The position numbers and the translations under genes were made by a program. Shown here one piece after another: positions 24,781-36,800 of a stretch of 64,000 nt of DNA (position 1 is the stretch's first letter; every line of letters starts with the position of its first letter). The DNA is from Metopolophium dirhodum. Taxonomy: Eukaryota; Arthropoda; Insecta; Hemiptera; Aphididae. The notes beneath the pieces were generated by a model. It worked only from the letters and a program-made list of their open reading frames with translations, did no database searches and was not told the DNA's origin. The DNA is taken from the NCBI RefSeq assembly GCF_019925205.1, contig NC_083564.1, positions 9,677,491-9,741,490 of the forward strand. Reading direction: 5' to 3'.

Positions 24781-26540
24781 TGCAATATATTCCTAAAACA
24801 TGTTTTTACACAAAATATTCTTTAACCTTAAAATATTCTTTTTTATGCGCTAAAAAATGTTGTATATCAATTCATACGTAAATGAATCGTCGAGAAAGCT
24901 TATCCAATTTGAGCTCCATACTCTCATTAAATATATGTAAAAAACAGAAAAATCCGGTCTCCACTTATAATATTATATTATCATAGGCATTAACGGCAAT
25001 ACGTAATAAACTAAAACTTTATGTATATTTTTCAAAAGTAAGATGGTTATCAAAAATGATTTAAAACCATGATAACACTTAAATAAATAAGTTTGAGTAA
25101 ACCAAATTAAGTCACAGTTAATATTTGGGTGAACACCAAAATCATCATATTCTTAGTACAGAATACCTTACTACATTTGCTAACATGCAATTACTCGAAA
25201 AACATTGATAATATTATTTAAATTAATAATAATAAAATATGACAACCTCGTAAAATTAATTAAAAACGGTAAATATTTGAATAAATTTAATAAAAAATAA
25301 TTTAATCAGAGGGATAATTAAAATATCACATCATCAGAATACCTACGTATAATGTTTATTACAATGATTATTAATAACAAAATTAAAAAAAAAAAAATTA
25401 CTTAGATACCAAGCTTGATTATAAAATTATAATTATTTAAATACGTTAAAATTAAATTCAAACATTTTCTTATTACTTTGAAACCCATGAACACATTTTG
25501 TCGATCAATATGTTTATTAAAACGGTGTAATAATCTTTTCATACGAAAAATTCATAGAATGTACAATAACTTATCGAGGACTGAATAAAAATATAGTATA
25601 TAATATTATATTGATGTCTTATTCGAAATATTTTTCGACAAATTCATATCAATATAATCGTGGAGTACGAAAATTTCTTTCTAAATATTAATAAGGTTCT
25701 TATTCAAACACTAGGTACCACGGTTCTGTATATTATTACGTTTTGAGGTTATCACGTTCATATATTAACGACTTTAGTTGTAGTTTTTGACTTGCATTCG
25801 CATTCACACGTGAATGCAAACAAAATAATATACAAAATATGCACTTAGAAATCATTATTATTCCCAGTGCGAGTAATCCCGGAACGTGTTCAAAAGACAC
25901 GGAATTATTTGATATTAAAAGTACCCTAGACAACGTTGGAAAAATTAAAATAAATTTTTATAAAGTTTCTGATGAAGCTCTCGTTTTGAAATATTATCAC
26001 TGCTCGTTTACTCAAATAGTATGTACAATAATTGAAGTGCAAAACTTAATATCACACCATACTTTGCCAAGTTTTTGCTGGCGCGCTTTGAATGTCAGAA
26101 TGCAGGTTAACATATCGTAGCTCATTTTAAATTAAATCCATCGAGGCGATGTCGAGGAAACCATAATTTGTCGTGTGCCTTCAAAGTGCTGTATTAATTT
26201 GCCTATTGCAGATTATGATTATCTCACCCGCTTGGATATCGACCTATATTATTTTTCAATCAAAATGGTGAATATATCACAATATTGGTCGTTTTGTGTA
26301 CACTCTGCAGCAGTGGTCATGATGAGAAGGCTTCTGTTGGATGGGGGTACTCGGCAACGCTGTCGCACTATTATTATTATTATTATTATTTGTTTTCAGA
26401 CCATTGTGCGACGAAATTTACGCAATAAAAGTATCGACGGAAAAAAACCGACTTAAGCATTAAACACTTTCTTATATTTCGATACGGAATTCAGAATCTG
26501 TTCGATTTACTGTACAATAATAATATATTATTCTCTCGTA
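24781..26540. other. AT-rich non-coding stretch with one unrecognised small frame
   Basis: The plus-strand frame at 25839-26120 (93 codons) has fairly balanced composition but no motif I know, and I do not call it a gene. A (TAT)n microsatellite lies at 26369-26390. Confidence 0.45.
26369..26390. repeat. (TAT)n microsatellite
   Basis: About seven perfect trinucleotide units. Confidence 0.93.
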
Positions 26541-27488
26541 TTTTATTTATCACTGATTTTTTTTTCCCGTCCATGGTAGAATTTTGTTGTTCTTTCGGTG
26601 ACCGCGTCGTAATATGATGCAGCTTTACATTTTTTATACGGCGTACACAAGTGCACTGCTGGCACACATGGGGTTTTCCTCCGTGAAACGAGGTGCAAAA
26701 GTCGAAGAAGTATCTCCCGAAAAGACAATAATATAAGAATCGACGGGCACGACTTCATACATACATATTACATGGCCACACTTATATATATATATATATA
26801 TATAACATATACGTTGTATCCAGCCAGTCTGGTTTTAAGTCCTCTGCACGGTCGTGTTTGTATAAAACCCGCAATGGTTTAATATCAATATTGATCTGGA
26901 CGGATTTGATGTGTGTGTGTATATATATATATACTCTTTAAAAATATACTGATCGACGCTTTTATTACCACGACAATAATAACAATAATGGGTTCGTTCG
27001 TTTCTCTTTCGCGCAGTCCACCATACTTCATCACCAACGGCGTTCTGTTCTCGGCGAGTCTTTATATTATTATTTTTTTTTCCCACCATTTTGGACCCCT
27101 AAAGTGGTAAGGTGTTTGTGCACGCGTGTTTGCTGCGTGTGCACGGGACTTTCCAAAAGGTTTTACGTTCAAACATCAAGGAACTGGCGTATTTTTTTTT
27201 GGTTTTTTCACAAACAACACACCCACACACACAAGGTTCAACTGTGAAAACTGTTTCGACACAGAACTCCGTCGCCGTATCCGACTACGCTTTCCGCCGT
27301 AGGTGCACTAGCTGCTGTCGCAATAAAATTTCCGCCGAATCGTTTTGTCGCTACTTCCGTCATCCGAACATTGATCTCTTTCCCCGGGGAGGGTTTTAAT
27401 TAAAACCCTGCGTTCCCGGCGCATCGATGCCGACTGCCGATTATAAATATATACACAGTGCACACGCAATATATATTATTGTACGTAA
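26541..27488. other. CpG-enriched patch with AT microsatellites
   Basis: (TA)n runs lie at 26783-26804 and a (GT)n-(AT)n compound at 26910-26934. The 26990-27430 part is GC-richer. Overlapping open frames on both strands carry no known motif. Confidence 0.4.
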
Positions 27489-27490
27489 TA

Positions 27491-27810
27491 TACGGGGTGA
27501 TGTATTCTGTCGAAGAACATTCATTGTTTCAAATAAATATTATCGTTCATCGAAAATATTCTTAAACCAAAATGTAAGTATTCACAAAACAACTATATTA
27601 TTTTATTATTTTTTACTGCGTCATGGTACATTTTTTTTAAACTTATAAACTTTTTGGGATGACAACACACACTTTAAATTTCTTGTTCTGAAGTATAATG
27701 TTTTTCCGAGTGCTTCGGTTTTCATTTGTATCAGACATTGTCTTTTGGAAATGACCTAAAGTTACATGGAAAAAATGTGGATTGTTTTTTGAAATAAGAA
27801 CCACCCTGTA
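27491..27810. mobile_element. MITE-like element with short terminal inverted repeats
   Basis: The ends are TACGGGGTGATG and, reversed, TACAGGGTGGTT, giving imperfect inverted ends over about 12-18 bp around a 320-bp AT-rich core without coding capacity. A TA dinucleotide flanks both sides (27489-27490 and 27811-27812), compatible with TA target duplication. The ACAGGGTG-type terminus is common among insect DNA transposon remnants. The family is not assigned. Confidence 0.5.
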
Positions 27811-28199
27811 TATATTGTATGTGTATCATTTTGCGAGTATAAGTCTGTGCACGCATGTGTGTTTGCTAGTGAGGTAGGTGGAACGTTCGGAAATCGGAAA
27901 TTAATAAGCACCCGGACGCGTAATTTATCGGTAAAACATCCGCCGTCACGTCAAGTCCCCTCTTTGCCGTCCACCCTCTCGTCAGAACCAGTTAAGCTTT
28001 AGGATTTTTTCATGGTTTGTTTAATATTATTTTCAACTTGTGCAAAACCGTTTAACTACTACAACACTGCTTTGTTTCATATCGTAGTTTCACTATAAAA
28101 GAGTACGCACGACGAAGTTTAGTATTTCGGCATCCCGAGGGTATACCTATCCATAATAATATAATTACAATATTACAATTTATTTCAACACAATCTTTC

Positions 28200-28240
<41 letters not shown>

Positions 28241-30411
28241 ATTATATTATATATATATCCAAACTGTGTTAACAATAACGATGAATTTTATTTATGTCCA
28301 CATTATAAGTATTCCAATGAGTATGTTTTACTGTACAAATAATTCTTAAAATAATAATTAAAACCCATACTATAATGCTCTTTAAAGGAATTATTGTTCG
28401 ATACGAATTCGATGTGTATTTAAATTATTATAAATTATCAATAGCATTTTTTTTTTAACGTCCAATACAAAGTACTTACAGTGTTTATATAGATTACATA
28501 TTATTATAATGTTTGTCAATAAACTAAACAATCGTTGATTTAAATCTAAAATTTAAAATTGTATGTATCTGTCAGCCAATTTGTTTTTGTACTAACTTTT
28601 TTATTAACAAATTAACAATCTATATTTTACAATAGGAAAATATGATTACAGATACATAATTTTTATTGACATGAATAGTATGAAGAAGGAGGGAATCCAG
28701 TGACAGAACCCAACTAAAACAATTATAAATTGTTATAAAAAAATAAAACATAGGAAATGAACAATGTTTTTTTTTTTTACCAATGCTGTTTTGATATCGT
28801 ACAAATGTTTCAGTTTAATTCATTATTCATTATTTTTTTAAGAATTATTACTAGTCATCTAGAAACATTTGTGGACTCAAATTGTAGGGCTTAGTAATTG
28901 AAAACGTCACTAGGGATGACAGTGAAAAAGTTCTCCTCTTCGTTCCGAGTCAAATACGTGAGAAGTCTACCACGCTTTCTATCATAGCTAGAATGTTTTA
29001 CATTTTAATATCTAAAAACTTTTTTTTTTTTTTTTGGAACTAGCACTAAAAAAAAGCTTGAACTATAATATTTTATTGGACAATAAAAAAAAATAATTTA
29101 ATTTAAATTACATTTTGTAACTTTAATTATTGTTATCATATGAACAAAATATATCAAATAAGTATATCTGTCGTGCGCCTTTGTACTATAATATTATATT
29201 ATTGACCTTTACACTTTAGCATCATATGGTTCGAACGTATGAAAATATACTATATGACAAACTCATGCTGTAATAGGTATTTCAATATGAAGTTTCGAAA
29301 AAAAAGAAAACGAAGGTGTTCGAATTTGCTACGAAGTTTCCTGGTGCTTGAATGGTATACCTACTCCACATAGATGTATTTCGAACCCATTGAATTTTAT
29401 CTCATCCATTCCAGTGAATAATATTTTTCTACCTTAGAAACTATAAGTTTACGACACAGACATATTTTACCGTGAGTAAAATAATATCTAAAAACTACTG
29501 GGTAGGCACTAAGGAATTTGATCCTACAATTTGTCAATTTTCATTCCCACACGTTTTACACATTTGCACATAAAGAGGAAAATGTTTTTGTTACGTATCT
29601 ATCTTAATTGAAGTTCATCGTGTAAGTTTATTTTAAAATATATAATTTACAATTAAGAATTACAACTGTCATCGAGATAGGCATATAGCATAAATAACGG
29701 AGTTTATGTTATTTGATGAAATAGTTGATGGCATTTTTTTTTACATTGATTCATTTACGAATACAAGTTATATGCAGGGGCCATATTATTATTATTATTA
29801 TATAATGCATTTTAAAGACCCTAGTATTATTATGATAAAAACCGATAGACATATATTTATTATTTTAAACAACACCTACCTCTATATAACGAACGATTAA
29901 CATTTTCAGTCACACGCTTTCGTCGTATTTACTGTTATACGGAATGAGGAATACTTTATAATTACAATTTAATCAATTTGTGATTAAATGATATCAAAGC
30001 TTTTATATTCGTGTACAAAAGAGTACCTATTGGATAAAATTGATAAATACATTTATTTTTAACATAATATGTATAATATGGAACTTTACCGTCCAAACCT
30101 TTGGCAGAATAATTTATAAAATATAGCTGATGAAAATCACGATTAAAATGGCGGCAAAGTTTAATATGCATTAAAATATTATCATTCGACTAGGTTTCGC
30201 TTATCAGTAAATATTTTTTCCACTATTATTCTATAATAGAATGGTTATTCTTATTGAGTGTACGTGCCATTGAAATGATAATAAATTTAAAACGAAAATA
30301 CGAAATATTCAAAAGTACTGGCAGTACAAAAGATAGCATAACTTTTTATTTTTATAAAACAATAAAAACCTTTTTTGAATGGACACATGAAAACGAATAT
30401 GAATTATTGAT
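27811..30411. other. non-coding stretch, mostly AT-rich
   Basis: It contains a CT microsatellite at 28203-28236 and several long T runs. No gene is recognised. Confidence 0.6.
28203..28236. repeat. (CT)17 microsatellite
   Basis: A perfect 34-bp CT run. Confidence 0.97.
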
Positions 30412-30660
30412 TTTTTGTGTTTCGTATGAGTGTATGACGCTATCGACCGGGCCATGTCTACAACTTAGTTTGATCACCAGTTGCCTGGTGGCCGAATTTT
30501 TAGATCTTTCATATTATGTTTCTGCCATGTCAACAGCAGGAGGAAGTTCCGGACAGAGAGGTTACCCATGACCGGGTACTAACCGGTGGTGTCGCGCATT
30601 GGTACTGACGCCTGCTTAGTCCATTCGACCATTACATCGCCCGCAAAACAGCAGTTCCCG
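30412..30660 (-). mobile_element. second 5S-like SINE element, diverged
   Basis: On the minus strand, 30583-30560 reads GTTAGTACCCGG, TCA, TGGGTAACC, close to the 5S C box GTTAGTACTTGGATGGGTGACC. About 30 bp upstream, CTAAGCA recalls the A box, but the spacing is roughly 14 bp longer than in 5S. The surrounding 250 bp are GC-richer than their flanks and end near an A-rich stretch at 30412, which fits a SINE body. The family link to the 18.5 kb element rests mainly on the C-box region. Plus-strand open frames through this block are chance. Limits are approximate. Confidence 0.45.
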
Positions 30661-31625
30661 TCAATATTTCGAATATTGTATTTATTATACTCCATTTATG
30701 CCGATTGTGTATATTTTATAATATTATATAATTTGATATTTAAGACCTTGAATGCTATATGCAAACTATAAACCAATTTTGATATTTTCAGATGTATATT
30801 GGAGAATAATAAAACTGTTATTGCTAACAAATATATACAATTCAAATAATGATATAATTATCAGAAAAATGTAGTGTACAATTTTGACAAAACGGATACC
30901 TAGGAGAACCTGATGGATAACCTATTTAATCGAAAATTCACGACGAATCAACTATAAATACATTAACCATTTGAATATTACGGATACATTTATCATAATT
31001 TTATATGCACACAATGAAATTTTAAAAAGATTAATAGGTAAGTGGGTACTAATTTTAAGTAATTTATATCATGAACATATTCCGTCTATTCTACGGTACT
31101 TACGTCGTCGATGGTAATGACGATATCACGGCAACTATATAGAAGTTGTCGTAAAAAATTAGTTAAACCTACTGCATTTAGAAATCAACGATAACAATAA
31201 TTTAAATATATTATCTATAATACCGCCTTTCTTCGATGTCTTCTAAAATAAATGCTGATTTACCCGTCTCCGTCGTTGAGAATCGTTTATTCGTTGAATT
31301 TAAATTTAACACATCCGTTACAGTGACCCGCCCAATTATGAGTTAAGCTCGAAACGAATTATACAGCAGAAACGAGTTTCAAGTTTTATCAATTTAAATA
31401 TTGTTACGTCGCGGTTGTGGAACTATGTTTTATTGGTTGCGGACAAAATAATTAAAGTATGTCATAAGTATTTCTAACAAATGTTGATGATAATATTCTT
31501 ATTTCGAAGACTCGATATTCAATTAAATTACTCAATTTTATAAACTTTTTTGTTGATAATATAGTTTTTAAACGGTCGACTGCACAATCGAATAATTTTA
31601 TTGATTGTGTAAATTTAAGTTATGT

Positions 31626-31658
<33 letters not shown>

Positions 31659-33021
31659 ATGGTCATGATAAAAAAAACTATATACCAATGGAGTCGAAGT
31701 AGTATACTATATAATATTATATATACGTGTATTTACAAATATTATAAAAGTATAAAAATATGGTCTAGAGGATGAATAAATACAATTGATATGGAAGTGG
31801 GTGAAAAAAATGAATGTACATAATTTCATCAAAAAATATACGGTAAATAAACAGATATTTAATTGTTTACTTATAGCATTTCTAAAACGACGTAGGTACC
31901 TATAATATATATTTATAAAAAAATATGCTTCAAGTTTATTTAATCTAAAAGATTATATTCATAACAATAGGTATGCATAATCTTATTTACCAACTTTAAT
32001 AATAGTATAGAAACTAATAATATATAGTTAATATTGTAATAACTTAGACTACAAAAAAACACATCTAGTACTCAGACATTTTAATTTTTTAAATATTTTA
32101 ATATTTTAACATTTTAATACATTTTGAAGTATTCGGTATAAAATGATGTAACAAAATACCATCTGAAATAATAATCGTTCCAGTTAATTTATTTAAAAAA
32201 AAGAATTTTGCAATGGCTATTGAAGTCTCATGATGAATTAATTATATAATAAATTAATGTTACAGTATTTGCCAATACAGTGTAATCAATTATTAGTTAA
32301 TTTTAGTTTAAAAATTGTAGAAAGTATTACGATTGTATATTTTTAAAAATATACAACTTTTTCTTTTTTTTATATAATTACATGCAATTCTAATGTACCT
32401 AACTATATTTTTCAACTCCTGAGCTCCCAAACGAGTTCTCCTAGTGGGGCCCAGTATTCATATTATATATATGAAATAAAAAAAATAAAAATAAAGACTT
32501 TGCGTATAAATAAAAAATGGATTATATTATAAAAAAAACAAGCGGTCTTCAGATGGAAGATGGTTAATTGAAATCCCTTGTTCTGTTTTATAACTATATA
32601 TCATTTACGAATAAATTGTGTTGTGCGATATTGCATTTTAACGGTCGTATATCGTATATTAGAGTTTTAAATTTTGTTACACATCTATACATGACATAAT
32701 ATATTAATTGGTTGAACATGTTCTTTAATTGCAATTAGTAATAAATACTTAAACTCTTACGAGTAGCATACCGTTTATTCTAGAAAATCGGAATTATAGT
32801 TTGTAAGTATCATATCATAATATACGATCATCATATTATTATAACAGAAAAAACCCTAGTACGCAACTCGATATTTTTCCTCTACATGGAAAACCTAGGA
32901 ATCGCAAATATGTTTTTTTTTTTTTTTTTAATAGGTAACCATGAGAACAAAAACCTTACAAAAAAATCGGTCAGAAACAAAAAAGTCTTGTATCAAGTCC
33001 GAAAACATATTCATGTTAAAA
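30661..33021. other. AT-rich non-coding stretch
   Basis: It contains an AC microsatellite at 31626-31652 and a TAGGTACCTA palindrome at 31893-31902. No gene is recognised. Confidence 0.6.
31626..31652. repeat. (AC)n microsatellite
   Basis: A 27-bp AC run. Confidence 0.95.
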
Positions 33022-33230
33022 AGAAAAAAAACCCACAAATCTGTATTTCACTTCTAATTATTAGCCATTATTATTATTTATCTCGATTTTCTAATATTTA
33101 GTTTATGTTGGTGAAATAATATTGTTGGATAAAAAACCCACAAATCTGTATTTTAATTCTAATTATTAGCCATTATTATTTATCTCGATTTTCTAATGTT
33201 TAGTTTATGTACGCAAAAATAATATTATTG
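33022..33230 (+). repeat. tandem duplication, period 105 bp
   Basis: ACCCACAAATCTGTATTT begins at 33031 and again at 33136. Both copies continue with TCTAATTATTAGCCATTATT, TATCTCGATTTTCTAAT and TTTAGTTTATGT. High identity suggests a recent duplication. Confidence 0.9.
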
Positions 33231-34850
33231 TTAAACGTACACGTTTATTTAAGAGCATACTAACCATTATAAATATTTCTACGTAAAAAAAATCATAATC
33301 TATGCAATAATACTGTTGCTCATTTCAACGGATTTTAAAATATATATTGGGTTTATTAATTTCAATACTGAAATATTATGATTGTTCTTTGATTTTATAG
33401 TGGGTACATTATTATTATTATAGTGTACAAGTTAGTAAACTGAAATTATGGTACTTTTAATTTTTAATTTGATTCCATTGTTTGGATTGTTTAGTCTACA
33501 ATTATAATTTAATTCAAAAACTCTTGTAGTTGCGATCCCAAACGCGATATTATAAATTCACTTTATTTTAACGTACAAATTTGATTTTCGAAATAATTCC
33601 GAATATATGATATGGCACGGTATGAATAATGTCGATCTGTATATTTAACGATGGGATTTGAATGTTCCATGATAAATCCAAACATTTGTATACACATATA
33701 ACCTAATATATCTATATGTAAATCATGTAAGGTTTTAGGTTTTTGCTCTAAAACGTCCGAAATCAACATTAGACCGTTTCGCGCGCTGGGGATTATTAAG
33801 TCAATATTATTACAATGACTTTCGTTTGTTTATTTCGGACATTTCAGGACGTAGAGGTTTAAAAATTAGAAATTTGAATATTGTAATTTATTATGTTTTA
33901 AGAATTTTGGTTGACTATGCGATAAGTTAGTGGGACGTGTTAAGTTTTAGTCATTCAAAAATACATTTTATTCACGTTTCAGATTACTTATAATATATTG
34001 TTTTAATTATTAATGAAACGGATGCGACATTTTTATAGGTACCTACACCTATGTAAGGCAATTACAATTTATTACGACCAGTCTTGGTTTGATTAAAATT
34101 GTTTTTCGTCTGAATGCATTGTATAACAGTGTAAGTACAACTACACAATTATGACAATACCTACATACAATTGTAATTGTGTTCAAGTCTATGGGCAATT
34201 ATTATTCATGACAGTATCTATGAAATAATGCACCTTATATTTTGAATAACTAAAACATGATTAACGAAAAATATCGCACGAAGATAAGTTATTTAAAATA
34301 TACAGTTTAAATGCAAGTCTTGCGTATATCATCAGATAATGATTTTTCTCTGATAAGAGAAACTTTCTGCTAGTGGTATGTAAATAATAATGATAATAAT
34401 TATGAAATTATATACGATTATTTGATAATTTCTATTCGCAGAAGTCGTCGATGAAGAAGTTCTCATGGATCCGAGCGAGTTTTAGTAAATTATAAATTAG
34501 GCTTTTCCCATTTGTATTTCGGTCTAATCGCGTACTACCGGTAATAACTTTAAATGAGTTTCAAACACTTAGCGCAATGGTATGAATCACGTCCCAAAAA
34601 TTAAGTCCACAGTGACTAATAACGCCGCAGCGAATATATACACTCGAACAAAGTTAAATTATCGAGTTTGAAAGAAATATAAAACGTTTTATTTTTATAA
34701 AAATTAATGTCGTTGTTCCGTTTCGGTTTTTATTTATTTACTCGTTGTACGCAGTTTCCGCACCGAATAAAAATTATTTTTTTTCCCATCGTAATTCCAA
34801 ACCGGCCCTCGGAGGAAGCTCGTTAGGAAGTCGTTAGAATATTATTGCTC
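33231..34850. other. AT-rich non-coding stretch
   Basis: Nothing recognised. Confidence 0.6.
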
Positions 34851-35120
34851 AGCGCAATGATTTCTTCGCCGCGACTTTATTCGCGGTTCACGTCTCACCC
34901 TCCCCATAATATAGAACCGCGTCGTCGCCCGACCGTCGGCCACCAAACAGCGATCCATTTTTGTCTCTCCCGCCGAATGACGTGAAATGTGTGTGTTTTA
35001 ATGCAGACATGTCGTCTAATAAAGGTACTACTACTATCCGATAATATCCTGATTAGCTTGCCTTGACATCCACACCGCACAGCGACGCGTCCTTGTTTGA
35101 CGACGCAAATTGCGTCAGCT
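34851..35120. other. CpG-rich patch with a possible tiny minus-strand first exon
   Basis: On the minus strand an ATG at 34958 sits in a strong start context (AAAAATGG) and runs 20 codons to an AGG|GTGAGA donor-like site at 34899. This is too short to judge, and no motif is present. Confidence 0.15.
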
Positions 35121-35274
35121 TTTGAAACCCGACGAGTTAAAAAAACTTAACCGTTTGCGAACGAATTTGTATCGGTGCTGAAAGGAAGATGGTTTCTCAC
35201 AAAATTGGGTCCACAATTACTTGTTCTAATACACATTATTACGCAACACTATTTTAACCATTTTATCATCAATA

Positions 35275-35292
35275 TAGGTTAGGTTAGGTTAG
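35275..35292. repeat. three TTAGG units (insect telomere-like)
   Basis: GGTTAGGTTAGGTTAG is three tandem copies of the insect telomeric pentamer. Such short interstitial runs can arise by chance or repair. Confidence 0.6.
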
Positions 35293-36098
35293 TTTATAGT
35301 GTTAGTATAGAGCTGTGGCGTGTGGTGGAAAATTTGTAAAAATCGTACGACATACCACTTTAGAGGAAAAATGTGCGTCAAATCGTTTGGTTTTATCTGA
35401 AATTACATTTAAAGTTAGGATAGTTTATTATTGAATACACATACTTCGATTATTATTCCACATGAGTTTAAATTGCGTTATTTTCTTTAAATCCATTCGA
35501 TTTATGTGGATTGAAAGATGGGATTCATTGGGGTCGTGTGTATGCGTTTTGATGTATAATACTTTATACGTATTATACAATGCGTGGATGTGACAAGAAG
35601 TGTATTCGTAGTATTGTTAGTTGTTACTCTCGCACGGTTTAGACATGACACGAAAACCAATATCCAACGTAAATGTTAGAAAGCGATAAGTATTCTAAAA
35701 ACGGATTAAAATTTGTCTTTACGTTTACTTGAGTTTGACTTTCGTACACTTTTGATCCCCTTAAATTAAAAAAATTGTTTGTAAAAAATTGAAATTTAAA
35801 AATTGTTCAATCTTTTCTTTATACAATACGAAAAAAGACAGATTAGACAGACTTACTCGTCAATGTGTAGACCAGGGCGTGCAGATCTAAGGGAATCGGT
35901 GTTTTCGTCGTTGAATCTTAAACGTTAAAATGTGTAAAAATAAAACCTACCCTAGCTACCTAGATATACTATGACACTTATAATAATTAAAAAAAAAAAA
36001 AAATTTGAACGACATTTCGTTTGCTAACTACGCGTCTGTACAACAATATTTTATATTACAATATAATATGGAAAAAATTCAAAGAAAAAACACGTAAC
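35293..36098. other. non-coding stretch
   Basis: Nothing recognised. If the exon at 36099-36305 is real, this would be the start of its first intron. Confidence 0.5.
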
Positions 36099-36305
36099 CT
36101 TTTGATAGAGGTGCAACGACGTGGGATGCCAGTTATTATTTTTCTTGGGTCTGTCGTCCGGCTTGCCGTTGGCGACTCCGACGCCGTCCTCCACGGGACC
36201 GTTCCAGCCGAACAGGTTGCAGAATATGAGACCGGACAGCAGGCAGGCCACGCCCACCGCGCCGCCCGTTATCACCTTCGATTTGGCTGACAAAACGATA
36301 GCCAT
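36099..36305 (-). CDS. candidate first coding exon of an N-terminally anchored membrane protein
   Basis: The start ATG at 36305 has a good insect context (GACGAAATGG). The frame runs 69 codons to an AAAAG|GTTACG donor-like site at 36099/36098 (a weak donor) and stays open to 36051. The protein begins MAIVLSAKSKV, followed by a clear hydrophobic segment at about residues 11-33 (ITGGAVGVACLLSGLIFCN). It then turns acidic and polar (PVEDGVGVANGKPDD), so it looks like a short cytoplasmic tail with Lys8 and Lys10, a membrane anchor, and a start of an extracellular or lumenal part. The Lys-flanked, Gly-rich anchor vaguely recalls the N-terminus of CD36/SNMP-type receptors, but that is a guess. Downstream exons would lie at lower coordinates and I see none. 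Confidence 0.4.
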
Positions 36306-36328
36306 TTCGTCGTCGTCGGCGGACGCGT

Positions 36329-36361
36329 TCAGTGCACATGACGACGGCCGCACGAGCGCAT
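36329..36361 (-). other. upstream ORF (10 codons) before the candidate exon
   Basis: An ATG at 36361 opens a 10-codon frame ending in TGA at 36331-36329, 23 bases upstream of the main ATG and in another frame. If this is leader sequence, it could lower translation of the main frame. Confidence 0.35.
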
Positions 36362-36800
36362 GTTATCCACCGCGGTCGGTAAATCGCACTAACGACGAAG
36401 GCAACAATAATAGTAACAATAGTGAAACGATAGTTTTGATATTATTATTAACAACAAATTATATTGTTTGTCGTTGTCAAAAAACGTCCTCGGTACTAGG
36501 CGAATCGCCGAAGTCTTACATTATTTTGGATTTAATTTCTAATTTTTTTTATTTTTTTTTGATCTCAGTCGAACGACAAGACGTGACCCGGATTTGTGTA
36601 CATCACAATCGACGAGGATTTCAACGCACGCGCTCTAAACAATATCAAAATAACAAAATAATTATAATAATAGTCACAATGATTATGTAATACCAGCTAA
36701 ATCGTTTTCCGTATCAAAATCTCATTTCACAAATGGATAAAACCCGGAAAGGCGCCCGGCGTTCATATAAAGTCGGTCGCGACGTTTTAAACTTGCGGTG
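36362..36800 (-). promoter_or_regulatory. putative promoter or 5' leader of the 36.1 kb candidate exon
   Basis: CpG-rich sequence continues upstream of the candidate exon for about 400 bp before AT content rises. A TTTATATGAA element (plus-strand 36754-36763) could act as a TATA box. The start of transcription cannot be placed. Confidence 0.2.

Noticed and set aside
30254..30571. 105-codon plus-strand open frame
   Set aside because: Its second half lies in the 5S-like element on the opposite strand and the first half is AT-rich without motif.
32910..32945. Another SINE tail (T run followed by AATAGGTAACC)
   Set aside because: It resembles the T-run junction at 20621-20650 over about 12 bp only, and similarity stops there.
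36136..36690. Other frames overlapping the 36.1 kb candidate exon, including a 189-codon plus-strand frame
   Set aside because: The plus-strand frame ends in low-complexity Ile/Asn runs and is antisense to the minus-strand frame that has a clear membrane segment and start context. I kept only the latter.
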